This document shows, one piece after another, positions 7,786 to 15,862 of a stretch of DNA of 34,761 nt. The stretch covers positions 1 to 34,761 of the forward strand of contig NZ_PIPI01000011.1 of the NCBI RefSeq assembly GCF_003987315.1. The letters run 5' to 3'. The notes under the pieces are model-generated. The model did no database searches. It saw nothing but the letters and a program-made list of their open reading frames with translations, and was not told where the DNA came from. This stretch comes from Aliidiomarina haloalkalitolerans. Lineage in GTDB: Bacteria; Pseudomonadota; Gammaproteobacteria; Enterobacterales; Alteromonadaceae. Both the position numbers and the translations under genes were made by a program. Every line of letters starts with the position of its first letter. Position 1 is the first letter of the stretch.

Positions 7786-8538
7786 ATGAGTAAAAATGAA
7801 GCGGTATACGGCATTCACTCGGTGAGTGCCATTTTAGAGCACGCACCGGAGCGCGCTGTCGAATTATTTGTCCAGAAAGACCGGGACGACCCAGCGGTGC
7901 AAGCGATTATCAAAGCAGCTCGTGCTGCCGGGGTGCGACCGCAATTTAGTCAACGGAAAACACTCGATGAACGAGCCGGTGAAGGCAACCATCAAGGCGT
8001 TTATTTAATTGTCACGCCGGGACGCGCTTGGCAAGAGAACGATTTGCCTGAATTAGTTGAGAAGGCTGGTCAGAAGGCATTATTTTTAGTGCTAGATCAA
8101 GTGACGGATCCGCATAACTTAGGGGCTTGCTTGCGCACAGCTGACGCTGCAGGTGCGACAGCGGTTGTGGTGCCTAAAGACAAAGCCGCTGGTTTAACCA
8201 GCGTAGCCCGCAAAGTTGCCAGTGGTGCCGCTGAAGTTGTACCACTTGTGGTTGCCACGAACTTGGCACGCGCGATTAGGATACTAAAAGACGAAGGTGT
8301 TTGGGTCACTGGTACTGCAGGTGAAGCCACAAGCTCATTGTATGAGAACAAATTTGTTGGTCCAACAGCGCTCGTCATGGGGGCTGAAGGAACCGGTATG
8401 CGGCGTCTGACCCGTGAATTATGTGATGACCTAGTGGCTATTCCATTAGCAGGCACAGTCAGCAGTTTGAATGTTTCGGTCGCCGCTGGGGTATGTCTAT
8501 TTGAAGTTGCGCGGCAGCGTCAGCACGGCAAGGGTTAG
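7786..8538 (+). CDS. rlmB: 23S rRNA (guanosine(2251)-2'-O)-methyltransferase RlmB
   Basis: RlmB is a SpoU-class methyltransferase that uses S-adenosylmethionine to methylate G2251 in the P-loop of 23S rRNA. The 250-residue protein has the N-terminal substrate-binding domain (GIHSVSAILEH start) and the trefoil-knot motifs: NLGACLRTADAAG from residue 111, GAEGTGMRR near 200, and SLNVSVAAG near 227. E. coli RlmB is 243 residues. The ribosome binding site is weak. It lies downstream of rnr, the conserved gammaproteobacterial arrangement, and the next gene begins 2 nt after its stop. Confidence 0.95.
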   Translation: MSKNEAVYGIHSVSAILEHAPERAVELFVQKDRDDPAVQAIIKAARAAGVRPQFSQRKTLDERAGEGNHQGVYLIVTPGRAWQENDLPELVEKAGQKALFLVLDQVTDPHNLGACLRTADAAGATAVVVPKDKAAGLTSVARKVASGAAEVVPLVVATNLARAIRILKDEGVWVTGTAGEATSSLYENKFVGPTALVMGAEGTGMRRLTRELCDDLVAIPLAGTVSSLNVSVAAGVCLFEVARQRQHGKG

Positions 8539-8540
8539 CA

Positions 8541-8942
8541 ATGTTCCAACGTCTACTGCCAGTCATTGGTGTCACTCTGGTCATTTTGGTGCTCGCGCTA
8601 GGTGCGTTTTTTAGCACCCCAGATCAAGACGCGAGCCCACAAAGACCGCAAGTATGGGTTGAGTGGGACTATGACGCCGGTCATCGGTTGTTACTGAACG
8701 CCGCTGAAGACTTGAACTATCGGCTGCAAACTCATCACGAATATCGCTTGGTTGCTTCACAAGAGGCGGCAAGCCACGTTTTACAAGTTGAGCTGTTGTT
8801 ACCTAATTCAGAGCACTTGGTCTTGCGTGGTCGTATTGGTGAACGTTTGATCGTCGTTGAAGGGCCGAGTGCGGTCTGGGCGAGTTTAGTACCCCAGTTT
8901 TTTCGCTTGGTTAATGACGAGATTCAAAAACAAAGCTCATAA
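8541..8942 (+). CDS. Membrane-anchored protein of unknown function
   Basis: This 133-residue protein has one N-terminal transmembrane or uncleaved signal segment (about residues 5-27) followed by a soluble, probably periplasmic domain rich in Leu, Glu and His (HRLLLNAAEDLNYRL, HVLQVELLLP). No family is recognised. The ATG is 2 nt after the rlmB stop, so it is translationally linked to the rnr-rlmB operon. A perfect 11-bp stem follows 8 bp after its stop. Whether its role is connected to RNA metabolism is not shown by the sequence. Confidence 0.75.
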   Translation: MFQRLLPVIGVTLVILVLALGAFFSTPDQDASPQRPQVWVEWDYDAGHRLLLNAAEDLNYRLQTHHEYRLVASQEAASHVLQVELLLPNSEHLVLRGRIGERLIVVEGPSAVWASLVPQFFRLVNDEIQKQSS

Positions 8943-8950
8943 ATACGAAT

Positions 8951-8982
8951 AGGCACTCAGTTAACCATCCGACTGAGTGCCT
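8951..8982 (+). terminator. Perfect 11-bp hairpin at the end of the rnr operon
   Basis: AGGCACTCAGT (8951-8961) and ACTGAGTGCCT (8972-8982) form a perfect stem with a 10-nt loop. No T-run follows (CATATCC), so intrinsic termination would be weak. It may instead protect the 3' end of the rnr-rlmB transcript or be a protein-binding palindrome. Confidence 0.45.
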
Positions 8983-9032
8983 CATATCCGCATTTCCTCT
9001 GTATTTATTCCAGTATTAGCGGCCACTTTTAC

Positions 9033-9061
9033 TTGCGCTCGTTGTTTAACTTGCGTACAAT
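9033..9061 (+). promoter_or_regulatory. Promoter of the rpsF operon
   Basis: TTGCGC (9033-9038) and TACAAT (9056-9061) are separated by 17 bp, a good sigma70 arrangement. The transcript would have a leader of about 95 nt before rpsF that contains the candidate S6:S18 site. Confidence 0.6.
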
Positions 9062-9115
9062 TCTCCGGCTTGATCAGCCCACTAATCTATAGTTCAAGTT
9101 CCTTGCCTCCATGTC

Positions 9116-9140
9116 AGCCGGGCTGAGCTGTACTCAGGCT
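9116..9140 (+). promoter_or_regulatory. Candidate S6:S18 ribosomal leader element
   Basis: The rpsF leader can form AGC-(CGGG)-CTGAG / CTCAG-GCT with loop CTGTA, leaving a bulge that contains part of a CCG sequence. Known S6:S18-binding leaders before rpsF have a hairpin with a bulged CCG that mimics the 16S site and allows feedback by the S6-S18 complex. The position and features fit. The match was made by eye without covariance scoring. Confidence 0.45.
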
Positions 9141-9161
9141 TTAATCCATAAGGAGCAATAA

Positions 9162-9530
9162 ATGCGTCATTATGAAATCGTATTCATGGTCCATCCAGAC
9201 CAGAGCGAGCAGGTTCCAGGCATGGTTGAGCGTTATAGCGAAACTGTGACTCAAGCGGGTGGTACTATCAACCGTTTGGAAGACTGGGGTCGTCGCCAGT
9301 TGGCTTACCCAATTAACAAGCTGCACAAAGCTCACTACATTCTGATGAATGTTGAAGCAAGTTCAGAAGTAATTGATGAGTTGGAAACCAACTTCCGTTA
9401 CAACGATGCGGTACTACGCAGCCTGGTTATGCGTAAAGACGAAGCGATCAGCGAACCTTCACCTTTTGCTAAGCCAAAGGAAAGAGAAGATCGCCGTGAA
9501 GCGAAAGCTGAGACTGAATCTGCTGAGTGA
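9162..9530 (+). CDS. rpsF: 30S ribosomal protein S6
   Basis: S6 binds the central domain of 16S rRNA as a heterodimer with S18 in the platform of the small subunit. The 122-residue product starts [14 protein letters not shown] and contains [14 protein letters not shown], the conserved S6 core. It ends in a charged tail ([13 protein letters not shown]) that is shorter than the E. coli tail. AAGGAG lies 7 nt before the ATG. It is the first gene of rpsF-priB-rpsR-rplI and its stop overlaps the priB start. Confidence 0.97.
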   Translation: MRHYEIVFMVHPDQSEQVPGMVERYSETVTQAGGTINRLEDWGRRQLAYPINKLHKAHYILMNVEASSEVIDELETNFRYNDAVLRSLVMRKDEAISEPSPFAKPKEREDRREAKAETESAE

Positions 9531-9856
9531 TGTCGGCTACAGCTCAGGAGTCCGCCATTAACCAACTTATTATTCGCGGGATTTTAGTTAAAGAACCGCG
9601 ATTAACTCGCAGCCCAGCAGGAATTGCGCACTTGTCCTTGTTAATTGAGCATCGCTCAATGCAGCAAGAAGCAGGGTTAACACGACAGTGTTATGCACGC
9701 ATTCAAGCGGTAGTGAGTGGAGATGGGGCAGATTTCTGGTCAACGAAATTAATTCTGGGAAGTGAAATAGAAGCAAGCGGTTTCATTCAGCGACACGAAA
9801 ACGCAAATGGCATCGCCCGACTTGTCCTTCACGCTCAGAACATAAAACAGGTTTAA
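9530..9856 (+). CDS. priB: Primosomal replication protein N (PriB)
   Basis: PriB is a single-stranded-DNA-binding OB-fold protein that works with PriA and DnaT to reload DnaB at stalled forks. The 108-residue product fits the family length (104 in E. coli). It shows the OB-type pattern (NQLIIRGILVKEPRLTRSPAG, then HAQNI near the end). The start ATG at 9530 overlaps the rpsF stop (TGATG), so translation is coupled; a GTG at 9527 is less likely. Its position between rpsF and rpsR is diagnostic, because the sequence itself is divergent. Confidence 0.88.
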   Translation: MSATAQESAINQLIIRGILVKEPRLTRSPAGIAHLSLLIEHRSMQQEAGLTRQCYARIQAVVSGDGADFWSTKLILGSEIEASGFIQRHENANGIARLVLHAQNIKQV

Positions 9857-9859
9857 TAG

Positions 9860-10096
<237 letters not shown>

Positions 10097-10110
10097 GGGA
10101 GACTTTAACA

Positions 10111-10560
10111 ATGAATATTATCCTTCTAGATAAAGTTGCAAATTTGGGCGGTCTGGGCGACCAGGTTACCGTAAAGTCAGGTTACGCACGTAACTTCTTG
10201 TTCCCATCGGGCAAAGCAGTTCCAGCGACTAAATCAAACGTTGAAATGTTTGAACAGCGTCGTGCAGAGTTAGAAGCTAAATTAGCGACTGACCTGAAAG
10301 CTGCTGAAGAGCGCGCTGAGAAAATCAATGCACTGGACGCTATCGTTATCGCTTCTAAAGCGGGTGACGAAGGCAAATTGTTCGGTTCAATTGGTACTCG
10401 CGACATCGCTGATGCAGTTTCTGCTGCAGGCGTTGAAGTGCAGAAGAGCGAAATTTTGATGCCTCACGGCACTATCCGTGAAGTTGGCGAATTCGAAATC
10501 GAACTGCAACTACACGCTGACGTTTTAGCGGCAATCACTCTGAAAGTAGAAGCAGAGTAA
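10111..10560 (+). CDS. rplI: 50S ribosomal protein L9
   Basis: L9 binds 23S rRNA near the L1 stalk and reaches across to neighbouring ribosomes, which helps keep reading frame. The product is 149 residues, identical in length to E. coli. The N-terminal domain has [20 protein letters not shown], a long helix follows (about residues 42-75), and the C-terminal domain includes [15 protein letters not shown]. It closes the rpsF operon and is followed at once by a strong intrinsic terminator. Confidence 0.98.
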   Translation: MNIILLDKVANLGGLGDQVTVKSGYARNFLFPSGKAVPATKSNVEMFEQRRAELEAKLATDLKAAEERAEKINALDAIVIASKAGDEGKLFGSIGTRDIADAVSAAGVEVQKSEILMPHGTIREVGEFEIELQLHADVLAAITLKVEAE

Positions 10561-10588
10561 TTCCGGACTTACACGTCTATTACACGAA

Positions 10589-10618
10589 AAGCAGCACCTC
10601 GGTGCTGCTTTTTTTTTA
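10589..10618 (+). terminator. Intrinsic terminator of the rpsF operon
   Basis: AAGCAGCACC (10589-10598), a 2-nt TC turn, and GGTGCTGCTT (10601-10610) form a perfect stem. A run of T follows to 10618. The small loop can open to a tetraloop. It lies 29 bp after the rplI stop. Confidence 0.92.
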
Positions 10619-10670
10619 TCTCCTGTGTATTATCAACCTCTGATTTCACTGATAGCGAAAATGGATCCTC

Positions 10671-12068
10671 GTGGCTAACGATAAGAATAAAAGTACAGAC
10701 GCAAAGCTAGCAGCCTTAAAAACACCTCCGCACTCTATTGACGCCGAACAATCGGTGCTTGGTGGTCTCATGCTCGATAATGAGCAATGGGATAACGTCG
10801 CTGAGCGGGTGATTACTGACGATTTCTACTTACATTCACATCGCCTGATTTTCGCTGCTATGGCGCGCTTAAGCGAAGAGTCTAAGCCGATTGACTTAGT
10901 CACGTTAACTGAGCGCTTAGAGCTTATTAACGAGCTGGATCGGGTCGGTGGTGCGGCGTATCTGATGGAGATTCAGAAGAACACGCCGAGTTCAGCCAAT
11001 ATTCTTGCCTATGCCGATATTGTTCGCGAGCGCGCACTCATTCGTGAAATGATCGGTGTAGCCAATCAAATTGCCGAAGCAGGGTATGACACGCAAGGTC
11101 GTAGCAGCCGTGACCTGTTAGATTTTGCCGAATCACAGGTGTTTCAAATTGCTGAGAAACGTAACACAGGCGAAGAAGGCCCACAGGGGCTAGTGAATAT
11201 TCTCGACAGAACCCTCGACCGTATTGAGTATTTAAGCCGTCATGCCAATTTAAGTGGTGTGACGGGGGTGTCGTCTGGCTTTGCCGACTTAGATAAAAAG
11301 ACCGCGGGTTTACAACCGTCTGATTTAATTATCGTTGCGGCCCGTCCTTCGATGGGTAAAACGACCTTTGCGATGAACCTGGTTGAACATGCGGCACTGA
11401 ACGAAGAGAAGCCCGTTGTTGTCTTTAGTCTGGAGATGCCATCCGAGCAGATTATGATGCGAATGCTGGCGTCTCTCAGTCGAGTTGATCAAACAAAAGT
11501 TCGAACCGGTCAACTCGATGACGCTGACTGGCATCGACTCACCTCAGCGATGACGGTGTTAAAAGAACGGGGCAAACTATATATTGACGATAGTTCTGGA
11601 CTAACCCCGACTGAAGTTCGCTCTCGCGCACGTCGCATAGCGCGTGAACACGGCGGCGTCAGCATGATCATGGTCGATTACCTGCAGTTAATGACAGTGC
11701 CGGGTATGGCCGAGAACCGAACTCTAGAAATTGCTGAAATTTCACGTTCACTAAAAGCTTTGGCGAAAGAACTGAAGTGCCCGGTGGTTGCGCTTTCGCA
11801 GCTGAACCGCTCACTTGAGCAGCGCTCTGACAAGCGTCCAGTAAACTCAGATTTAAGGGAGTCCGGCTCGATTGAGCAGGATGCCGACGTGATTATGTTT
11901 ATTTATCGCGATGAGGTTTATCACCCTGACTCGTCCGATAAAGGTCTAGCTGAGATTATTCTTGGTAAACAGCGGAACGGACCCATTGGTCGGATTAAAT
12001 TGATGTTCCACGGTCAATACTCGCGCTTCGATAACTACACCGGCGCCGATATTGACGATGAGTATTAG
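10671..12068 (+). CDS. dnaB: Replicative DNA helicase DnaB
   Basis: DnaB is the hexameric 5'-to-3' helicase of the replication fork and is loaded by DnaC or DciA and through primosome proteins such as PriB. The 465-residue product has the N-terminal primase-binding domain (HSIDAEQSVLGGLMLDN), Walker A ARPSMGKTT at residues 224-232, Walker B MIMVDYLQLM, and the C-terminal RNGP block. E. coli DnaB is 471 residues. The start is GTG at 10671, as no in-frame ATG lies nearby. No intein or insertion is seen. alr follows 34 bp downstream, as in E. coli. Confidence 0.97.
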   Translation: MANDKNKSTDAKLAALKTPPHSIDAEQSVLGGLMLDNEQWDNVAERVITDDFYLHSHRLIFAAMARLSEESKPIDLVTLTERLELINELDRVGGAAYLMEIQKNTPSSANILAYADIVRERALIREMIGVANQIAEAGYDTQGRSSRDLLDFAESQVFQIAEKRNTGEEGPQGLVNILDRTLDRIEYLSRHANLSGVTGVSSGFADLDKKTAGLQPSDLIIVAARPSMGKTTFAMNLVEHAALNEEKPVVVFSLEMPSEQIMMRMLASLSRVDQTKVRTGQLDDADWHRLTSAMTVLKERGKLYIDDSSGLTPTEVRSRARRIAREHGGVSMIMVDYLQLMTVPGMAENRTLEIAEISRSLKALAKELKCPVVALSQLNRSLEQRSDKRPVNSDLRESGSIEQDADVIMFIYRDEVYHPDSSDKGLAEIILGKQRNGPIGRIKLMFHGQYSRFDNYTGADIDDEY

Positions 12069-12102
12069 AACGATTAAGACGTAACATACACGGGTAACAA
12101 GA

Positions 12103-13200
12103 ATGGCTGATCTCATGCGTCCGGCATGGGCTGCAATTGACTTAGCAGCCTTGCAACACAATCTAAAAGTCATCCGCAAGTTAGCGGGTGGTAAACGCAT
12201 ATTAGCCATTTTAAAAGCGAATGCTTATGGTCATGGCCTGCAACGGATAGCACAAGCATTGAGTGATATCGATGCGATTGGTGTCGCTCGCGTTGATGAG
12301 GCATTGCAACTTCGTAACGCGGGTATCACTCGTCCAATTGTGCTGCTTGAAGGCTTTTTCGACGCCTCACAAATTCCAATTTTAACCGCCAGCAATATTC
12401 AGCCGGTCATTCACAATTTGCGGCAAATGAAAGAATTAAGCCAAGTTGAGAACCTCGGTGACCCGCTTAAAATCTGGTTAAAAGTAGATACTGGCATGCA
12501 CCGGCTTGGCTTGGAGCCGGACCAAATGCTGAGTGCGTACCAACAACTCGTTGATTTGCCGCAAGTGCATGACCATCCCGTGATTATTAGCCACTTCGCA
12601 TGTGCCGACGAACCGGAACATCCACAGAATAAAAAGCAAATCCAGGTCTATGCTGATGTATTAGCGCAATTACCGCCAAGCGCGACCTCGTTCGCCAATA
12701 GCGCGGCATTGTTGGCTCAAATAGTGCCTCAATACGATTGGGTACGACCCGGCTTAGCGCTGTATGGCGTGAGTCCATTTGCTGGTCAGGTGGGCGGCGA
12801 TCATGATTTGAAACCCGTGATGAATTTACGAGCGAGTATTATTTCGATTCGCAAAATTAAAGCGGGTGAGTCGGTTGGCTATGGTGGTCAGTGGACTGCG
12901 ACTGAAGACACTCACATTGGTATTGTCGCAATTGGTTACGGCGACGGTTATCCGCGCCATGCGCCAACCGGTACCCCGGTATTAATTAACGGTGTGATTT
13001 ATCCGTTAATTGGTCGTGTGGCTATGGACATGGTGACCGTGAACTTAGGTCAAAAATTGAGCGTCAAGCTTGGGGATACGGCGGAGTTATGGGGCGCTGG
13101 ATTAGCGGTGGAAAAAGTTGCCGAAGCCGTCGGAACTATTCCGTATGAATTGCTGTGCAACGTCGCTCGACGCGTTCAATTGGATTATTGTGAGCGCTAA
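12103..13200 (+). CDS. alr: Alanine racemase
   Basis: Alr interconverts L- and D-alanine with pyridoxal phosphate and supplies D-Ala for peptidoglycan. The 365-residue product has the PLP lysine in KANAYGHG (Lys38) and the catalytic tyrosine in VGYGGQW (Tyr260), with RPGLALYG and GDGYPR motifs typical of the biosynthetic enzyme. An alternative start at the ATG at 12115 would remove four residues. It lies downstream of dnaB. Its last codons and stop lie in the first copy of a 20-bp tandem repeat, so the C-terminal residues CER may have been shaped by that repeat. Confidence 0.97.
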   Translation: MADLMRPAWAAIDLAALQHNLKVIRKLAGGKRILAILKANAYGHGLQRIAQALSDIDAIGVARVDEALQLRNAGITRPIVLLEGFFDASQIPILTASNIQPVIHNLRQMKELSQVENLGDPLKIWLKVDTGMHRLGLEPDQMLSAYQQLVDLPQVHDHPVIISHFACADEPEHPQNKKQIQVYADVLAQLPPSATSFANSAALLAQIVPQYDWVRPGLALYGVSPFAGQVGGDHDLKPVMNLRASIISIRKIKAGESVGYGGQWTATEDTHIGIVAIGYGDGYPRHAPTGTPVLINGVIYPLIGRVAMDMVTVNLGQKLSVKLGDTAELWGAGLAVEKVAEAVGTIPYELLCNVARRVQLDYCER

Positions 13201-13248
13201 CGCTTAGGTGTGAGCGCTAACGCTTAGGTGTGAGCGCTAACGCTTAGG
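13189..13248. repeat. Three perfect 20-bp tandem repeats at the alr 3' end
   Basis: The unit TGTGAGCGCTAACGCTTAGG occurs three times head to tail without a mismatch (13189-13208, 13209-13228, 13229-13248). The first copy contains the final codons and the TAA of alr. Each unit can fold AGCG-CTAA-CGCT. A small palindrome CTCGCA-GG-TGCGAG follows at 13257-13270. The block fills the space between the convergent alr and zur genes, so it may act in transcript ending. Confidence 0.95.
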
Positions 13249-13281
13249 TGCTCATACTCGCAGGTGCGAGCTAGTGCTTAC

Positions 13282-13731
13282 TTAGCTGTGGTTGCACTGC
13301 TCGCAAATACCTACGGCTTCAACCATTTGATGTTGAACTTGAAAACCTTGTTTTTCTGCTTGGGCAATAAACTCTTGGTGAATGCCACTCGAGTGAATTT
13401 CTTGCACATTCCCGCAGAGTGAACAAATAAGCATTTGCACAGGGTGATGTTTTTCGAAATGCGAGCATAAAACATAGCTGTTCGCCGATGAGACTTTGTG
13501 CACAAAACCTTGCGTTTGTAGAAACTCAAGCGCACGATAAATGGTCGGCGGCTTTGCATTCGGTACTTCAGCTTTCAAGAGCTCTAATAAATCGTAGGCT
13601 CCAATCGCCCCGTCTTGCTTGGTCAGAATGGCAAAAACTTCGCGCCGCGTGGGCGTCATGCGGACACCCCGACGTTGGCACATCAGTTCAGCACGTTTGA
13701 TTAAATGCTCAGTCGTTTCAGCTTGCATCAT
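13282..13731 (-). CDS. zur: Zinc uptake regulator Zur (Fur family)
   Basis: Zur is a dimeric Fur-family repressor that binds DNA when loaded with zinc and shuts off zinc import. The product is 149 residues from the ATG at 13731 (a TTG at 13749 would add six). It shows the Fur-type winged helix (GVRMTPTRREVFAIL, PPTIYRALEFLQTQGFVHKV), the second motif being very close to E. coli Zur. The structural zinc site is formed by CSLC and CEQC. It is shorter than the E. coli protein because it lacks the His-rich tail. It is convergent with alr and divergent from dusA. Zur is preferred over Fur or PerR because of the NSYVLC segment and the context. Confidence 0.9.
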   Translation of the reverse strand: MMQAETTEHLIKRAELMCQRRGVRMTPTRREVFAILTKQDGAIGAYDLLELLKAEVPNAKPPTIYRALEFLQTQGFVHKVSSANSYVLCSHFEKHHPVQMLICSLCGNVQEIHSSGIHQEFIAQAEKQGFQVQHQMVEAVGICEQCNHS

Positions 13732-13877
13732 TGCTTCTTCAAACCTCAATTCTTGTTGGCTCAGGCACTAACTTTTTAGCCTTTAACTAGTGTGCTTCAA
13801 AGTGAAACTGTAAACAAGCTTTTGAATCACGTAAAATAGACACTCGAAGCGACTGTAGCACTTTTGAGGAGTATTAA

Positions 13878-14888
13878 ATGATTTCTGTGGCCCCCATGCT
13901 GGATTGGACTGATCGCCATTGCCGCTATTTTCATCGGCAGATTAGCCAAACCGCGTTGCTGTATACAGAGATGGTGACTACCGGCGCGATTATCCATGGT
14001 AAACAGGATTTTCTTGCCTACCATGAGAGTGAACACCCTGTTGCTTTGCAACTTGGTGGTAGCGATCCAATTGAATTGGCAAAGTGCGCACGGCTTGCGG
14101 CCGAGCGTGGTTACGATGAAATTAATCTCAATGTTGGCTGCCCGTCGGACCGAGTACAAAATGGCCGTTTTGGTGCTTGCTTAATGGCTGAACCTGAATT
14201 GGTTGCCACCTGCGTGAAAGCCATGCAAGACGCAGCACCAAGTATTCCGGTGACAGTGAAAACGCGACTGGGGATCGACGAATACGACAGTTATGAATTT
14301 CTACAAGCGATGTTAGACCCGTTGGTTGAAGTGGGGTGTCCACGGGTCATTCTACATGCGAGGAAGGCTTGGCTAAGTGGCCTGAGTCCGAAAGAAAACC
14401 GCGAAATACCACCGTTGAATTATGCGCGTGTTTATCAAGCCAAGCAGGATTATCCAGAGCTAGAGATTCACTTAAATGGCGGTGTGAATACGCTCGCTGA
14501 AGCAGAGGAACATCTGCAACACGTTGATGGTGTCATGATTGGCCGTGCGGCTTACGCCAATCCGTGGATTTTAGCGGACGTCGACCGCCTGTTTGCCGGA
14601 CAGCTGAGCTCGCCTAGTAAAGAAGCGGTGATTGACGCGATGATTAGCTACATTGAAGCGCATATTGCCGATGGTGGCCGCTTTTGGCATGTCGCTCGCC
14701 ACATGATTGGTCTCTATCATAATTGCCCAGGGGCACGGCAATGGCGCCGCACGCTGAGCGAGCAGGGACCACGCGCAGAGTCAGTTGCGCCGTTACTTGA
14801 GGCACAAAAGATTATTCAGAATGAAGCCGAGCGTTTTGCCGATTACGCTGAGAAAAGTGAAGCGGCAGCAGTTAATGAGGAGAAGTAG
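13878..14888 (+). CDS. dusA: tRNA-dihydrouridine(20/20a) synthase DusA
   Basis: DusA is an FMN enzyme that reduces uridine 20 and 20a in tRNA D-loops using NADPH. The 336-residue product begins [16 protein letters not shown], diagnostic of DusA. It contains the catalytic cysteine in NVGCPSDRV (Cys88) and the HLNGGVN and [13 protein letters not shown] phosphate-binding segments of the TIM barrel. GAGGAG lies 6 nt before the ATG. In E. coli, zur and dusA are also close neighbours. gloA begins 4 nt after the stop, so the two genes are co-transcribed. Confidence 0.96.
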   Translation: MISVAPMLDWTDRHCRYFHRQISQTALLYTEMVTTGAIIHGKQDFLAYHESEHPVALQLGGSDPIELAKCARLAAERGYDEINLNVGCPSDRVQNGRFGACLMAEPELVATCVKAMQDAAPSIPVTVKTRLGIDEYDSYEFLQAMLDPLVEVGCPRVILHARKAWLSGLSPKENREIPPLNYARVYQAKQDYPELEIHLNGGVNTLAEAEEHLQHVDGVMIGRAAYANPWILADVDRLFAGQLSSPSKEAVIDAMISYIEAHIADGGRFWHVARHMIGLYHNCPGARQWRRTLSEQGPRAESVAPLLEAQKIIQNEAERFADYAEKSEAAAVNEEK

Positions 14889-14892
14889 CCGA

Positions 14893-15312
14893 ATGAAATA
14901 TCTACATACCATGGTTCGCGTACAGGACCTCGATGAGTCACTGAAATTTTATTGTGAAGGATTAGGGTTACAGGAAGTGCGTCGTAAAGAAGTACCAGAA
15001 GGGCGATTTACGCTCGTATTTCTGAATGCACCAGAAAGCCCTGAGGCGGAAATTGAACTGACCTATAATTGGGACCCAGAAGAATATTCAGGCGGCCGTA
15101 ATTTTGGCCACCTTGCTTTTTCAGTGGCGGATATTTATGCCAAGTGCGCTCATTTGCAAGCGATGGGCGTGACTATTAATCGGCCGCCGCGCGATGGTCG
15201 CATGGCTTTTGTGCGCTCTCCAGATGGGATTTCGATTGAATTATTGCAAGCCGGTGGTGCACAACCGCCACAAGAGCCGTGGCAGTCTATGGCCAATGAA
15301 GGTACTTGGTAA
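14893..15312 (+). CDS. gloA: Glyoxalase I (lactoylglutathione lyase)
   Basis: GloA converts the hemithioacetal of methylglyoxal and glutathione to S-lactoylglutathione. The 139-residue product has the four metal ligands of the family at His5, Glu55, His73 and Glu116, in [22 protein letters not shown] and DGISIELLQ. The start at 14893 is chosen because it gives the usual N-terminus and has GAGGAG upstream, inside the end of dusA. The frame stays open further upstream within dusA without meaning. A strong terminator follows 28 bp after the stop. Confidence 0.95.
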   Translation: MKYLHTMVRVQDLDESLKFYCEGLGLQEVRRKEVPEGRFTLVFLNAPESPEAEIELTYNWDPEEYSGGRNFGHLAFSVADIYAKCAHLQAMGVTINRPPRDGRMAFVRSPDGISIELLQAGGAQPPQEPWQSMANEGTW

Positions 15313-15340
15313 ATTTCGCTAAACTTTAGGCAAATCGACA

Positions 15341-15367
15341 AAAGGCTCTAACACAGAGCCTTTTTTT
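15341..15367 (+). terminator. Intrinsic terminator after dusA-gloA
   Basis: AAAGGCTCT (15341-15349) and AGAGCCTTT (15355-15363) pair with a 5-nt loop, and T continues to 15367. This is a standard intrinsic terminator. Confidence 0.93.
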
Positions 15368-15509
15368 AATCGCTAAAAGTAGCAAGTAATCATTATAATT
15401 CAACGCATTATGAAATTTGGCATGGGTCTTGAATTAATCTTGTCAGCCAGCCTAAAAAGGCACGTAGTTGGCAACAACCGCTTCAATTACGAGAGAAAGG
15501 AAAGACATC

Positions 15510-15800
15510 ATGAAAACTTTATTGATTGCTAGTGTGGTCAGTTTGGCAAGTGCAACAGCCGCGATGCCCACTGTCTATGCGAATAACGAAGGCGACCTCG
15601 CTGCGTTGTTACATGTGATGGTTATGCAAGAAAACGCAGTGTTTTCAAAACAACTTCGCGACAGTGTTCCAGCAATTGTGGCCGCACAATTAGAACAGAA
15701 CCGCGTTGAGTTTGCTGCAATTGCCCAAGTAGAGCAGGACGAGAGCGACGAAGTTGTTAACAAACAGGTTGAAAAAGCGGCGGATGAGCTCGCACCCTAA
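15510..15800 (+). CDS. Small secreted protein of unknown function
   Basis: This 96-residue product has a signal peptide ending at about VYA (residue 24) and no cysteine after it. The mature part is about 70 residues, acidic and predicted helical (LLHVMVMQENAVFSKQL, then AAQLEQNRVEFAAI). AAAGGAAA lies 6-9 nt before the ATG. It lies 62 bp upstream of the dipeptidase gene on the same strand, so the two may be co-transcribed. I recognise no family. Confidence 0.72.
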   Translation: MKTLLIASVVSLASATAAMPTVYANNEGDLAALLHVMVMQENAVFSKQLRDSVPAIVAAQLEQNRVEFAAIAQVEQDESDEVVNKQVEKAADELAP

Positions 15801-15862
15801 TCCGTTCTTTGTTAATCTCGGAGCTAATTTCGAATAACAATATAAGAACGGAAGTGAGCACC

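Noticed and set aside
13189-13248. Short CRISPR-like array
   Set aside because: The repeats are directly adjacent with no spacers and only three copies exist, so it is a simple tandem repeat.
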